Assembly (NCBI GenBank): GCA_034428715.1
Contig: DAOUHE010000261.1
Location: 1 to 5,023, forward strand
DNA: 5,023 nucleotides
Direction of reading: 5' to 3'
From: Io17-Chloro-G2 sp034428715
Lineage (GTDB): Bacteria > Chloroflexota > Dehalococcoidia > Lucifugimonadales > UBA3495
In this document: piece by piece, positions 1-5,023 of the stretch
How positions within the stretch are numbered: the stretch's first letter is position 1
Layout: each line of letters starts with the position of its first letter
Program-made: the position numbers and the translations under genes
The notes under the pieces: model-generated
Database searches by the model: none
What the model was told of the DNA's origin: nothing
The model's input: the letters and a program-made list of their open reading frames with translations, nothing else

Positions 1-2
1 TG

Positions 3-113
3 CAATCAGATGAACAGTCAAAAGAGAGGAGGTGGCTGCCAACCAGAGCATTGGTAGACCTTGGAAAGACAGCGGGACCCTCACTTAACATTGCTCCAAT
101 ACTGTCCAACTGA
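3..113 (+). CDS. C-terminal end of an unidentified upstream gene (partial)
   Basis: Frame 3 is open from the window edge for 36 codons and ends in TGA at 111-113. The tail is charged and then hydrophobic, ending in SLNIAPILSN. The stop overlaps the ATG of the next gene as TGATG, an arrangement typical of translationally coupled operon partners, and the downstream gene has no Shine-Dalgarno of its own. Thirty-six open codons are not significant alone, so the overlap is the main support. I do not recognise the family. HEPN genes are often paired with a second protein, such as a nucleotidyltransferase antitoxin or a DUF262-type protein, so this could be the HEPN partner. The alternative is that 1-112 is non-coding upstream DNA. 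Confidence 0.4.
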   Translation, partial: QSDEQSKERRWLPTRALVDLGKTAGPSLNIAPILSN

Positions 114-706
114 TGGGGTCCACCTTAGACACCGGATCGGACATCATAAATTTGGAACGGTTCCGATTCGATTCCAAGGGGCTTGAACCGAGGTACCAGT
201 TTTTCATAGCAGAGCTAATAACGCTCAGGCTGTTTGCGATTTTGGAGAGCGCAATCGCAAACATCGCGTACAAGCTTGTCGCCGGAGCCGCATATTTAAA
301 CGGGAATCACCCAATCCGGTTGTTTACCGCGAATAGTATGGCGGGTGCTAGATCGGCAATGCTAAATTACCGAAGGTCAAACCCCAGACAAAACTTACGG
401 TGGACGAAATCAAGGGATATACGCGACAGCACATCGAATGTTCTTCCCGCGACAGAATCCTTTATTACATACGCACAAGCGCATGGTCACGTAATGGATG
501 AGATGCGAAAGGTGCGCAACTATATAGCTCATAGGAACGCCGACTCAAGGCTAGGATATCGCCAGGTAGTCCGGGCTACTTATGGCGCTAACATCAACAT
601 ACAATCAGGCGCATTCCTGGCATCTACTCGGAGACGAACGGTGGCCAAGGTTGACGAGTACATCACAACCTCCAAAATAATCATCACGGATTTAGTAAAA
701 GGCTAA
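113..706 (+). CDS. HEPN-like protein, possible RNase toxin or defence effector
   Basis: This is a 197-residue, mostly helical soluble protein with no signal peptide or membrane segment. The key signal is EMRKVRNYIAHRN at residues 130-142. It fits the HEPN signature R-N-x-x-x-H (R135, N136, H140), which in active members is the metal-independent RNase site of a dimer. An upstream helix at about 33-57 (ELITLRLFAILESAIANIAY) would be the other long HEPN helix. Residues 143-197 carry a conserved-looking tail with GYRQVVRATYG at 148-158 and DEYITTSKIIITDL near the end. ATG 113 is the only usual start after the in-frame stop at 86-88. There is no Shine-Dalgarno, but the start overlaps the preceding stop as TGATG, suggesting coupling. 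Base composition is clearly more AT-rich than the metabolic genes downstream, which suggests acquisition. The family call rests on the motif and predicted helices; the function as toxin, Abi or other RNA-cleaving effector is inferred. Confidence 0.7.
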   Translation: MGSTLDTGSDIINLERFRFDSKGLEPRYQFFIAELITLRLFAILESAIANIAYKLVAGAAYLNGNHPIRLFTANSMAGARSAMLNYRRSNPRQNLRWTKSRDIRDSTSNVLPATESFITYAQAHGHVMDEMRKVRNYIAHRNADSRLGYRQVVRATYGANINIQSGAFLASTRRRTVAKVDEYITTSKIIITDLVKG

Positions 707-716
707 ACGGTCTTTT
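697..716 (+). terminator. weak hairpin at the end of the HEPN-like gene
   Basis: AAAAGGCT (697-704) can pair with GGTCTTTT (709-716) around an AAAC loop. The stem has eight pairs, two of them G-T wobbles, and overlaps the TAA at 704-706. The T run lies mainly inside the stem, with only one further T after it, so this is a poor intrinsic terminator at best. The position, just after the AT-rich gene and before a separately initiated gene, is what one would expect. Confidence 0.3.
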
Positions 717-797
717 TACCTTGAGGAAATCTGTCTTCAGACAATACGGCTAGGACCATAGAAGCTAATGCCGCTGATCAGTCTGCGCTGCTGAAAT

Positions 798-806
798 AGG
801 AGGTGA
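798..806 (+). promoter_or_regulatory. strong Shine-Dalgarno of the SMP-30-like gene
   Basis: AGGAGGTGA lies four bases before ATG 811 and is a full-length match to the anti-Shine-Dalgarno of 16S rRNA. It fixes the start of the downstream gene and suggests efficient, independent initiation. No other gene in the window has a site this strong. Confidence 0.85.
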
Positions 807-810
807 CGCC

Positions 811-1665
811 ATGCCCGATTCCCTTCGCGACCTGGTGCCCGACCAATCGCCGGAGACGCTGGCCAAGGGATTCCAATTCACCGAGGGCCCGGTGTGGCAC
901 CCAGACCGTTACCTGCTGTTCAGCGACATTCCCGGGGACACAATCTTCCGGTTCGTGCCCGGCCGGGGGGTGCAGAAATTCATCTCGCCCAGCCGCAACT
1001 CCAATGGGCTCACTTTTGACGCGTCTGGCCGGCTCCTGGCCTGCGAGCACGGAGGCCGCCAGATATCAAGGATCACCGAATCCAACGCTATGGTCCCTCT
1101 CGCAGGCCAATTCGATGGCAAACCACTGAACAGCCCCAACGACATCGTGGTCCATTCCTCGGGTTCCATTTTCTTCACCGACCCGCCCTTTGGGATTGAT
1201 TCCGCCGCCGGAGAACAGGGATTCAATGGCGTGTACCGGGTGGACGCCAACGGTTCCATTGCCCTGCTTAGGGACGACATGGAGGGACCCAACGGCCTGG
1301 CCTTCAACAACGACGAATCCGTTTTATTTATAGCGGACTCCCGGAACCGCCACGTGCTGGCCTACCCAGTCAACTCGGACCTTTCCCTGGGGGAACCATC
1401 GGTTTTCGTGGACATGGACGTTGCGGAGACGGGCAACCCCGATGGCATGAAGATAGACGTAGAAAACAATATGTATATCGCCGGCGGCGGCGGTATCTGG
1501 GCCGTCGACCCTTCGGGCAGGCATCTGGGCACGGTGGAGTTTCCCGAGCTTCCCCCCAACATGGCCTTCGGCGGCCCCAGGAACATGACCCTGTTCGTCA
1601 CCGCCAGGACCGGAATCTACAGCATTCGCGTAAACGTTCCGGGCCGTCCCATATTTCAAGCATAA
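811..1665 (+). CDS. SMP-30/gluconolactonase (regucalcin-like) family lactone hydrolase
   Basis: This 284-residue protein spans the whole SGL six-bladed beta-propeller, the usual size for the family, and is predicted cytoplasmic because no signal peptide is visible. The motifs occur in order: FTEGPVWHP (23-31), NSNGLTFD (63-70), NSPNDIVV (107-114), FFTDPPFGID (121-130), GPNGLAF (159-165), NPDGMKID (209-216) and the C-terminal FVTARTGIYSI (262-272). By motif, the divalent-metal ligands and substrate-pocket residues should be E25, N110, N161 and D211, and all are present. They are spaced as in regucalcin/SMP-30 with a constant offset, so the enzyme should be active. Family members hydrolyse sugar-acid and other lactones (gluconolactone, xylonolactone) or organophosphate-like esters; the actual substrate here is unknown. 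The start is fixed by a perfect Shine-Dalgarno at 798-806. The FAD oxidoreductase begins 29 bp after the stop, so the two are probably co-transcribed. Confidence 0.93.
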   Translation: MPDSLRDLVPDQSPETLAKGFQFTEGPVWHPDRYLLFSDIPGDTIFRFVPGRGVQKFISPSRNSNGLTFDASGRLLACEHGGRQISRITESNAMVPLAGQFDGKPLNSPNDIVVHSSGSIFFTDPPFGIDSAAGEQGFNGVYRVDANGSIALLRDDMEGPNGLAFNNDESVLFIADSRNRHVLAYPVNSDLSLGEPSVFVDMDVAETGNPDGMKIDVENNMYIAGGGGIWAVDPSGRHLGTVEFPELPPNMAFGGPRNMTLFVTARTGIYSIRVNVPGRPIFQA

Positions 1666-1694
1666 TTCATTCTCGGGCGCGGAAAGGAAATGCT

Positions 1695-2891
1695 ATGGGT
1701 TCGATTATGAGGTCTACGCCGGCGACTACGGCTGAAGCGGTGGTCATTGGCGGCGGGGTCATGGGATGCAGCATCCTCTACAACCTGGCCGCCAGAGGAT
1801 TGACCAACGCCGTCTTATTGGAGCGCGATCTTTTGGGTTCTGGCTCCACCGGCCGGTCTTCCGGCGTGGTCCGCATGCATTACTCCAATGAAGTCCACGC
1901 AAATATGGCCTGGCAAAGCCTGAAGGTCTTTCAAAACTTTGACGATCTTATAGGCGGAGACTGCGGCCTGACCCAAACCGGGTTTATGATCTTCACTGGC
2001 GATGACGACCTGCCCGCCTTCCATTCCAACGTAGCCATGCAGAAAAAGTGCGGCATCCAGACCAGCATCATCAGCCGGAAAGAGGCCAAAGAGCTTGCTC
2101 CCGAGTTCTACGTCGACGACTGCGCCGCCATCGCCTACGAGCCCATATCGGGATACGCCGACCCCTCAGGCACGGCTGCGGCCTATTCGGCCAGAGCCAG
2201 GGACCTGGGGGCATCGGTCATACTCCAGAGTCCCGCCACGGGCATCGAAGTGAAGGGAGGCAAAGTGGTTGCGGTGACCACTGCAGACCGGCGTATCGAA
2301 ACGCCTGCCGCGGTGGTGGCCACCGGTCCGTGGAGCCGCCGGTTCCTTTTACAACACGGCATAGACCTCCCTTTAGAGGCCACCCGCCACGAGGTGATCC
2401 ACCTCAGGCGCCCCATGGACAAACTGCCCTACCATCCCGGCGGGGGAGACATCGCCAACATGGTGTATTTCCGGCCGGAGAGCACCGACCTTACCCTGGT
2501 GGGCAACGGGAACATGGAAGACCTGGTTGAAGACCCGGAGTTATTCGCCGCCCGGCCCACCCAACGTTTCATTCAGGATGTCTGGACCCGTCTGGCCCGG
2601 CGCATACCAGTGATGGCCGAGGCGGAATACACCACGGGCTACGCCGGGCTGTACACTTCCACGCCCGATTCCCATCCCATCATGGACAAGGTTGAAGGCA
2701 TCGACGGTCTATATATCTGCACCGGATTCAGCGGCCACGGGTTCAAGCTGTCCCCCATGGTGGGCGTGCTGATGGCCGAGTTGATCCTGGAAGGAAAGGC
2801 CACCACCATCGACATTTCCACCCTGCGCATGTCCCGCTTCCGCGAAGGCGAGCTAAACCAGCCCGCCTATGGGTTCAAGGTGTTGGTGTAG
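1695..2891 (+). CDS. FAD-dependent oxidoreductase, DAO family (sarcosine/glycine oxidase-like)
   Basis: This 398-residue protein has full family length. An N-terminal Rossmann FAD site is seen at 15-43: AVVIGGGVMG with G19-x-G21-x-x-G24, ending in the ribose-binding acid E43. The GSGSTGRSSGVVR loop (48-60) is typical of the sarcosine oxidase beta-subunit branch. VVATGPWS (207-214) and the C-terminal FAD-contacting CTGFSGHGFKLSP (342-354) complete the cofactor site. The segment YAGLYTSTPDSHPIMD (316-331) aligns with the region of monomeric sarcosine oxidase that bears the flavin-linking Cys; here that position is G318, so FAD is probably non-covalent. Relatives oxidise secondary amines, N-methylated or D-amino acids, releasing H2O2 or feeding another acceptor. 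The substrate is not readable. ATG 1695 follows AAAGGAAA (1683-1690); M5 is a less likely alternative start. The gene lies 29 bp after the SMP-30-like gene and no hairpin terminator follows it. Confidence 0.9.
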   Translation: MGSIMRSTPATTAEAVVIGGGVMGCSILYNLAARGLTNAVLLERDLLGSGSTGRSSGVVRMHYSNEVHANMAWQSLKVFQNFDDLIGGDCGLTQTGFMIFTGDDDLPAFHSNVAMQKKCGIQTSIISRKEAKELAPEFYVDDCAAIAYEPISGYADPSGTAAAYSARARDLGASVILQSPATGIEVKGGKVVAVTTADRRIETPAAVVATGPWSRRFLLQHGIDLPLEATRHEVIHLRRPMDKLPYHPGGGDIANMVYFRPESTDLTLVGNGNMEDLVEDPELFAARPTQRFIQDVWTRLARRIPVMAEAEYTTGYAGLYTSTPDSHPIMDKVEGIDGLYICTGFSGHGFKLSPMVGVLMAELILEGKATTIDISTLRMSRFREGELNQPAYGFKVLV

Positions 2892-2926
2892 GAGGGTGTT
2901 ACTATTGGCCAGTTTAGATGTTGGCG

Positions 2927-2956
2927 CTGACCCGTTCGCTTCCGTGGTATTATAGT
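2927..2956 (+). promoter_or_regulatory. candidate sigma-70 type promoter of the toxin-antitoxin module
   Basis: CTGACC (2927-2932, four of six matches to TTGACA) is followed by an 18-bp spacer and TATAGT (2951-2956, five of six matches to TATAAT). An overlapping TATTAT at 2948-2953 gives a 15-bp alternative. Transcription would start near 2963, about 25 bp before the antitoxin ATG. This is the most AT-rich stretch between the oxidoreductase and the amidohydrolase, and a palindrome overlaps its -10 end. Confidence 0.5.
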
Positions 2957-2973
2957 CAAAATGACACATTGAC
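2955..2973 (+). promoter_or_regulatory. palindromic operator candidate for antitoxin autoregulation
   Basis: GTCAA (2955-2959) and TTGAC (2969-2973) form an inverted repeat centred on base 2964. Two inner pairs (T2962/A2966 and G2963/C2965) also match, so seven of nine positions are symmetric. It overlaps the candidate -10 box and the expected transcription start, and adjoins a second perfect palindrome, CCAATTGG (2973-2980), which leads to the antitoxin start. Phd/YefM antitoxins bind paired palindromes at their own promoters, alone and with the toxin, so this is the expected layout. Actual binding is inferred. Confidence 0.5.
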
Positions 2974-2987
2974 CAATTGGGGCCATC

Positions 2988-3275
2988 ATGACCGAGACGA
3001 TTAATGTCGCCGACGCAAAAAAGCACCTATCCGAACTAATGAGCCGCGTGGCTTACAACCAGGAACGGTTCCTTGTCCAACGGAGGGGAAAACCGATGGC
3101 TGCATTGGTCTCAGTCGAAGACTTGGCCCTGCTAGAGCAACAGAAGGTTCCTACCCGAGGTCTTCTGGCAGCAGCAGGGGCGTGCGCCGAATTCGACGGC
3201 TTCGATCTCATGATTGAGAACATTTACGCTCAACGGCAACGAGCGGAGGACCGGCCTGTCAACCTGGATCAATGA
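2988..3275 (+). CDS. antitoxin of the Phd/YefM family (partner of VapC)
   Basis: This 95-residue protein is the labile antitoxin of a type II toxin-antitoxin pair. Residues 1-52 are the Phd/YefM DNA-binding and dimerisation domain: INVADAKKHLSELMSRV (5-21), then FLVQRRGKPMAALVSVEDL (28-46), ending in a short helix with LALLEQQ. The tail from about 55 to 95, with FDGFDLMIENIYAQRQR (69-85), is the region expected to wrap around the toxin and block its active site. ATG 2988 is the start because the only nearby upstream in-frame ATG (2961) runs into TGA at 2970-2972; the ribosome site is only a weak GGGG at 2979-2982. Its end overlaps the toxin start (ATGA), so the two are translationally coupled. 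In many annotations this gene would be called vapB after its partner, although the fold is Phd-like. Base composition is lower in GC than the flanking catabolic genes. Confidence 0.9.
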   Translation: MTETINVADAKKHLSELMSRVAYNQERFLVQRRGKPMAALVSVEDLALLEQQKVPTRGLLAAAGACAEFDGFDLMIENIYAQRQRAEDRPVNLDQ

Positions 3276-3682
3276 TGTTCTTATTCGATACCGACACATT
3301 GAGTCATGTGTTGCGCCGGAACCCATCGACGGCGCTATTGGTCCGGCTTGCGGCAGTTCCCCCTCAAGATCAATTCACGACGGCCATCACTGTAGGCGAG
3401 ATGGTATACGGGGCGAATCGAAGCATCAGACGTGATTATCTCTTGAGACAGTTCGAAGAGCAGCTCTGGCCCACCATGCGCATCCTCCCTTTCGACCGCG
3501 CTGCCGCCGAGACCTACGGGATATTGCGAGCCGAATTGGAACGATCTGGTACACCACTGGCGGAACCTGACCTCCGGATTGCATCTATCGGATTGTCCCA
3601 TAACCTGACTGTGGTAACCGGTAATGTCCGACATTTCTCTCGGGTTCCAGGACTTGCCGTAGAGAACTGGATCGAACAATAA
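3272..3682 (+). CDS. vapC: VapC-family PIN-domain ribonuclease toxin
   Basis: This complete 136-residue PIN domain is a normal VapC length. The acidic Mg/Mn-binding site is present: D6 in FLFDTDTL (with D8 nearby), E43 in ITVGEMVYGA, and D100 in AEPDLRIASIGL. The fourth position, N118 in VVTGNVRHFSRVPGLAVENW, is Asn in place of the Asp or Asn usually found there and fits the VTxNxxHF subgroup. VapC enzymes cut tRNA (often the initiator tRNA or an anticodon loop) or rRNA and arrest growth when the antitoxin is degraded; the target here cannot be read. ATG 3272 overlaps the antitoxin TGA; the next codon, at 3275, is also ATG and could be the true start. The stop lies a single base before the ATG of the amidohydrolase, so the toxin and that enzyme probably share a transcript. 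Confidence 0.93.
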   Translation: MMFLFDTDTLSHVLRRNPSTALLVRLAAVPPQDQFTTAITVGEMVYGANRSIRRDYLLRQFEEQLWPTMRILPFDRAAAETYGILRAELERSGTPLAEPDLRIASIGLSHNLTVVTGNVRHFSRVPGLAVENWIEQ

Positions 3683-3683
3683 G

Positions 3684-4874
3684 ATGACCCTAACAATGCC
3701 CTCACCCAAAATCAACGCCATACGCCTGAACCAAGCCCTCGATGACCTGGGCCGTATTGGCCACGCCGAGCAGGGGATGCAGCGGGTCGCCATTTCCGCC
3801 TATGACATGGAGGGCCGGGCCCACACGATGGACCTGATGCGCCGGGTTGGTTTGGCGGTCAGGATTGACCCCGCCGGAAACATCATCGGCCGAAAAGAAG
3901 GATCTGCGCCCGGCCTGACCCCTATTGCCTTGGGTTCCCACATCGACACCGTGCCTAATGGGGGTAAATACGACGGCGCTCTGGGCGTGACGGGCGCTAT
4001 TGAATGCGTGCAAACCCTTCAAGACCAGGGAATAACGACCCGGCATCCGCTGGAAGTCCTTGTTTTCACCAACGAAGAGGGAACCGGCTTTCCCCACTGG
4101 CTATTCGGCAGCCGCGCCATGGCGGGCACCCTGTCACCGGAAGACCTGACCGCGGTGGACCAAGAGGGAATTGGACTGGATACCAGGCTGCAAGCCATCG
4201 GTGGAGACCTGTCTCTGATCCAACAAGCCGCCCGAAGCCCAGGAGAATTATCCGCCTACATCGAGTTGCACATCGAGCAGGGCCCTGCCCTGGACCGTTC
4301 GGGAACTCCCATTGGCGTGGTGACCGGCATCACCGGCCGCGCCGCTTTTGAGGTGGAGGTTAGGGGCGCGGTCAACCACGCTGGCACCACGCCAATGGGC
4401 CTGCGTCACGACGCCCTGCTCAGCGCATCCCGGTTATTCCTGACGGTGGAACGCATCGCCTCCGAGTTGGAGGTCTGCAGGGTAGGAACCGTGGGCCGGG
4501 TGTCCGTCAGCCCCAACGCCACAAACGTCGTTCCCGGAACCGTTTCTTTCAGCGTCGAATTTCGTGACGTGGACATCAACGCCCTGACCGCCGCCGAAGC
4601 CGAGTTTCGCCGGATCACTGTGGAGGTGGAAGAGTCCGATGGAGTGTCGGTCAACATCCTGGCCCTGCCACCCACAACCCCCGCGCCAATAAAACCGGAA
4701 ATGCAGGACCTGGTGGCGAAGGCAGCCGCCGGCCTTGGTTTGGCCACCGGCCGGTTGCCTAGCGGCGCGGGCCACGACGCCCAAGCCATGGCTGCGATCA
4801 CCAAAGTGGCCATGGTGTTCGTGCCTAGCATCGATGGCATCAGCCACTCACCCCTGGAGTTTTCGACCCCCTAG
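3684..4874 (+). CDS. M20-family amidohydrolase (hydantoinase/carbamoylase type), C-terminus truncated by an inserted element
   Basis: Metal-dependent amidohydrolase related to N-carbamoyl-L-amino-acid hydrolase, allantoate amidohydrolase and ureidoglycolate-type enzymes. Dinuclear metal ligands are seen by motif: H86 (GSHIDT), D97 (YDGALG), E131/E132 (TNEEGTGF), H196 (ELHIEQGP) and H388 (ISHSP). The inserted dimerisation domain runs from about 212 to 328 and includes NHAGTTPM (231-238) and NATNVVPG (278-285); GAGHDAQAM (361-369) contributes the second-subunit His. All catalytic residues remain. The reading frame stops six residues after SHSPLE, whereas relatives continue for about 20 residues through a glycine-containing helix (typically a G-x-x-V-L-L segment). 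The stop TAG at 4872-4874 lies within the first bases of a 153-bp inverted-repeat element, so the natural end was displaced. Function may persist or be impaired. The start is uncertain: ATG 3684, one base after the vapC stop, or ATG 3696, which better fits the family N-terminus. Neither has a clear Shine-Dalgarno. Confidence 0.88.
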   Translation: MTLTMPSPKINAIRLNQALDDLGRIGHAEQGMQRVAISAYDMEGRAHTMDLMRRVGLAVRIDPAGNIIGRKEGSAPGLTPIALGSHIDTVPNGGKYDGALGVTGAIECVQTLQDQGITTRHPLEVLVFTNEEGTGFPHWLFGSRAMAGTLSPEDLTAVDQEGIGLDTRLQAIGGDLSLIQQAARSPGELSAYIELHIEQGPALDRSGTPIGVVTGITGRAAFEVEVRGAVNHAGTTPMGLRHDALLSASRLFLTVERIASELEVCRVGTVGRVSVSPNATNVVPGTVSFSVEFRDVDINALTAAEAEFRRITVEVEESDGVSVNILALPPTTPAPIKPEMQDLVAKAAAGLGLATGRLPSGAGHDAQAMAAITKVAMVFVPSIDGISHSPLEFSTP

Positions 4875-4891
4875 TATTACAACGACGCTTC
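4871..4891 (+). repeat. left terminal inverted repeat
   Basis: Begins CTAGTATTACAACGACGCTT and matches the reverse complement of 5003-5023 without mismatch over 21 bases. Its first four bases, CTAG, contain the stop codon of the amidohydrolase. The match breaks at 4892. Confidence 0.9.
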
Positions 4892-5002
4892 GCAAGAAAG
4901 GGGCCTTGGGCACCTCTCCATGGCGGCCTGCCCATGCGCTTGACAGCTTTGTATCCTTGGTTTCCGCGAAGCGATTTCCGGCCAAAAACTGACCAAATTT
5001 AG

Positions 5003-5023
5003 GAAGCGTCGTTGTAATACTAG
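5003..5023 (-). repeat. right terminal inverted repeat
   Basis: Ends AAGCGTCGTTGTAATACTAG and mirrors the left repeat exactly. Because the window stops here, the repeat could extend further on the right, but it cannot be traced. Confidence 0.9.

Larger units (their letters stand above)
4871..5023. mobile_element. 153-bp non-autonomous inverted-repeat element (MITE-like)
   Basis: The segment is bounded by perfect 21-bp inverted repeats at 4871-4891 and 5003-5023, and carries no transposase or other convincing reading frame. Both outer ends are CTAG, which could be part of the repeats or a 4-bp target duplication of the kind made by some IS5-group elements; TA alone would suit IS630-like elements. 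Inside, CGCTTCGC (4886-4893) pairs with GCGAAGCG (4966-4973) as a subterminal repeat, and TGGGCA (4907-4912) with TGCCCA (4929-4934) could form a smaller hairpin. It interrupts the 3' end of the amidohydrolase gene and gives it a premature stop. The window ends on the last repeat base, so the far junction and any target duplication cannot be seen. Mobilising family unknown. Confidence 0.75.

Noticed and set aside
732..743. TGTCT-TC-AGACA palindrome upstream of the SMP-30-like gene
   Set aside because: A 2-base loop cannot form a hairpin. It could be an operator, but there is no convincing promoter next to it and no second copy, so it may be chance.
2048..2530. Arg/His/Gly-rich 160-codon + strand frame within the oxidoreductase gene
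   Set aside because: It is a shifted frame of a clear FAD-binding protein, with composition typical of shadow frames in GC-rich genes.
3335..3793. Minus-strand open frame of 152 codons over vapC
   Set aside because: It is antisense to a well-supported PIN-domain gene and the start of the amidohydrolase, and its translation shows no recognisable motif.
4940..4945. TTGACA inside the inverted-repeat element as an outward promoter
   Set aside because: It is a perfect -35 box, but no -10-like sequence lies 15-19 bp downstream.
4735..4992. Open frame running across the insertion junction
   Set aside because: It overlaps the amidohydrolase out of frame, has low-complexity composition typical of a shadow frame in GC-rich DNA, and continues into the non-coding element by chance.
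1..5023. CRISPR array, tRNA or rRNA genes
   Set aside because: Reading the intergenic stretches showed no spaced direct repeats and no tRNA- or rRNA-like segments; all gaps between genes are about 100 bp or shorter apart from the terminal element.

Overview
The window looks like a piece of chromosome from an uncultured environmental bacterium. Its GC-rich metabolic genes are interrupted by accessory DNA. The three catabolic genes (SMP-30-like, FAD oxidoreductase, M20 amidohydrolase) have strongly GC-rich third codon positions. The HEPN-like gene at the left and the toxin-antitoxin pair in the middle are visibly more AT-rich. This mix of degradative enzymes is common in heterotrophic soil, groundwater and marine bacteria, including the SAR202-type Chloroflexota. 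That taxonomic guess rests on gene content alone and is weak.

Layout, all genes on the + strand. Bases 1-113 hold what is probably the 3' end of a gene cut by the window edge; its TGA overlaps the next ATG as TGATG. Bases 113-706 encode a 197-residue HEPN-like protein with a clear RNxxxH motif and possibly a weak terminator at its end. Bases 811-1665 encode an SMP-30/gluconolactonase-like beta-propeller behind a perfect Shine-Dalgarno. After 29 bp comes an FAD-dependent DAO-family oxidoreductase (1695-2891). A Phd/YefM-VapC type II toxin-antitoxin module follows (2988-3682), with its own candidate promoter and a palindromic operator candidate. One base after the toxin stop begins an M20-family hydantoinase/carbamoylase-like amidohydrolase (3684-4874). 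Its last ~20 residues are lost because a 153-bp element with perfect 21-bp terminal inverted repeats (4871-5023) enters the gene and supplies its stop codon. The window ends exactly at the last base of that repeat.

How the genes may work together. The lactonase-like hydrolase, the amine/amino-acid oxidase and the N-carbamoyl-type amidohydrolase would suit a small pathway for an organic nitrogen compound: the amidohydrolase would release an amino acid (possibly N-methylated) and the oxidase would deaminate or demethylate it. That is inference; no substrate can be read from the sequence. The toxin-antitoxin module splits the cassette, and the amidohydrolase has no visible promoter of its own, so it may be read through from the TA promoter.

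The points most worth a second look are the coupled, partly visible HEPN locus, the short inverted-repeat element that truncates the amidohydrolase, and the TA module wedged directly against that gene.
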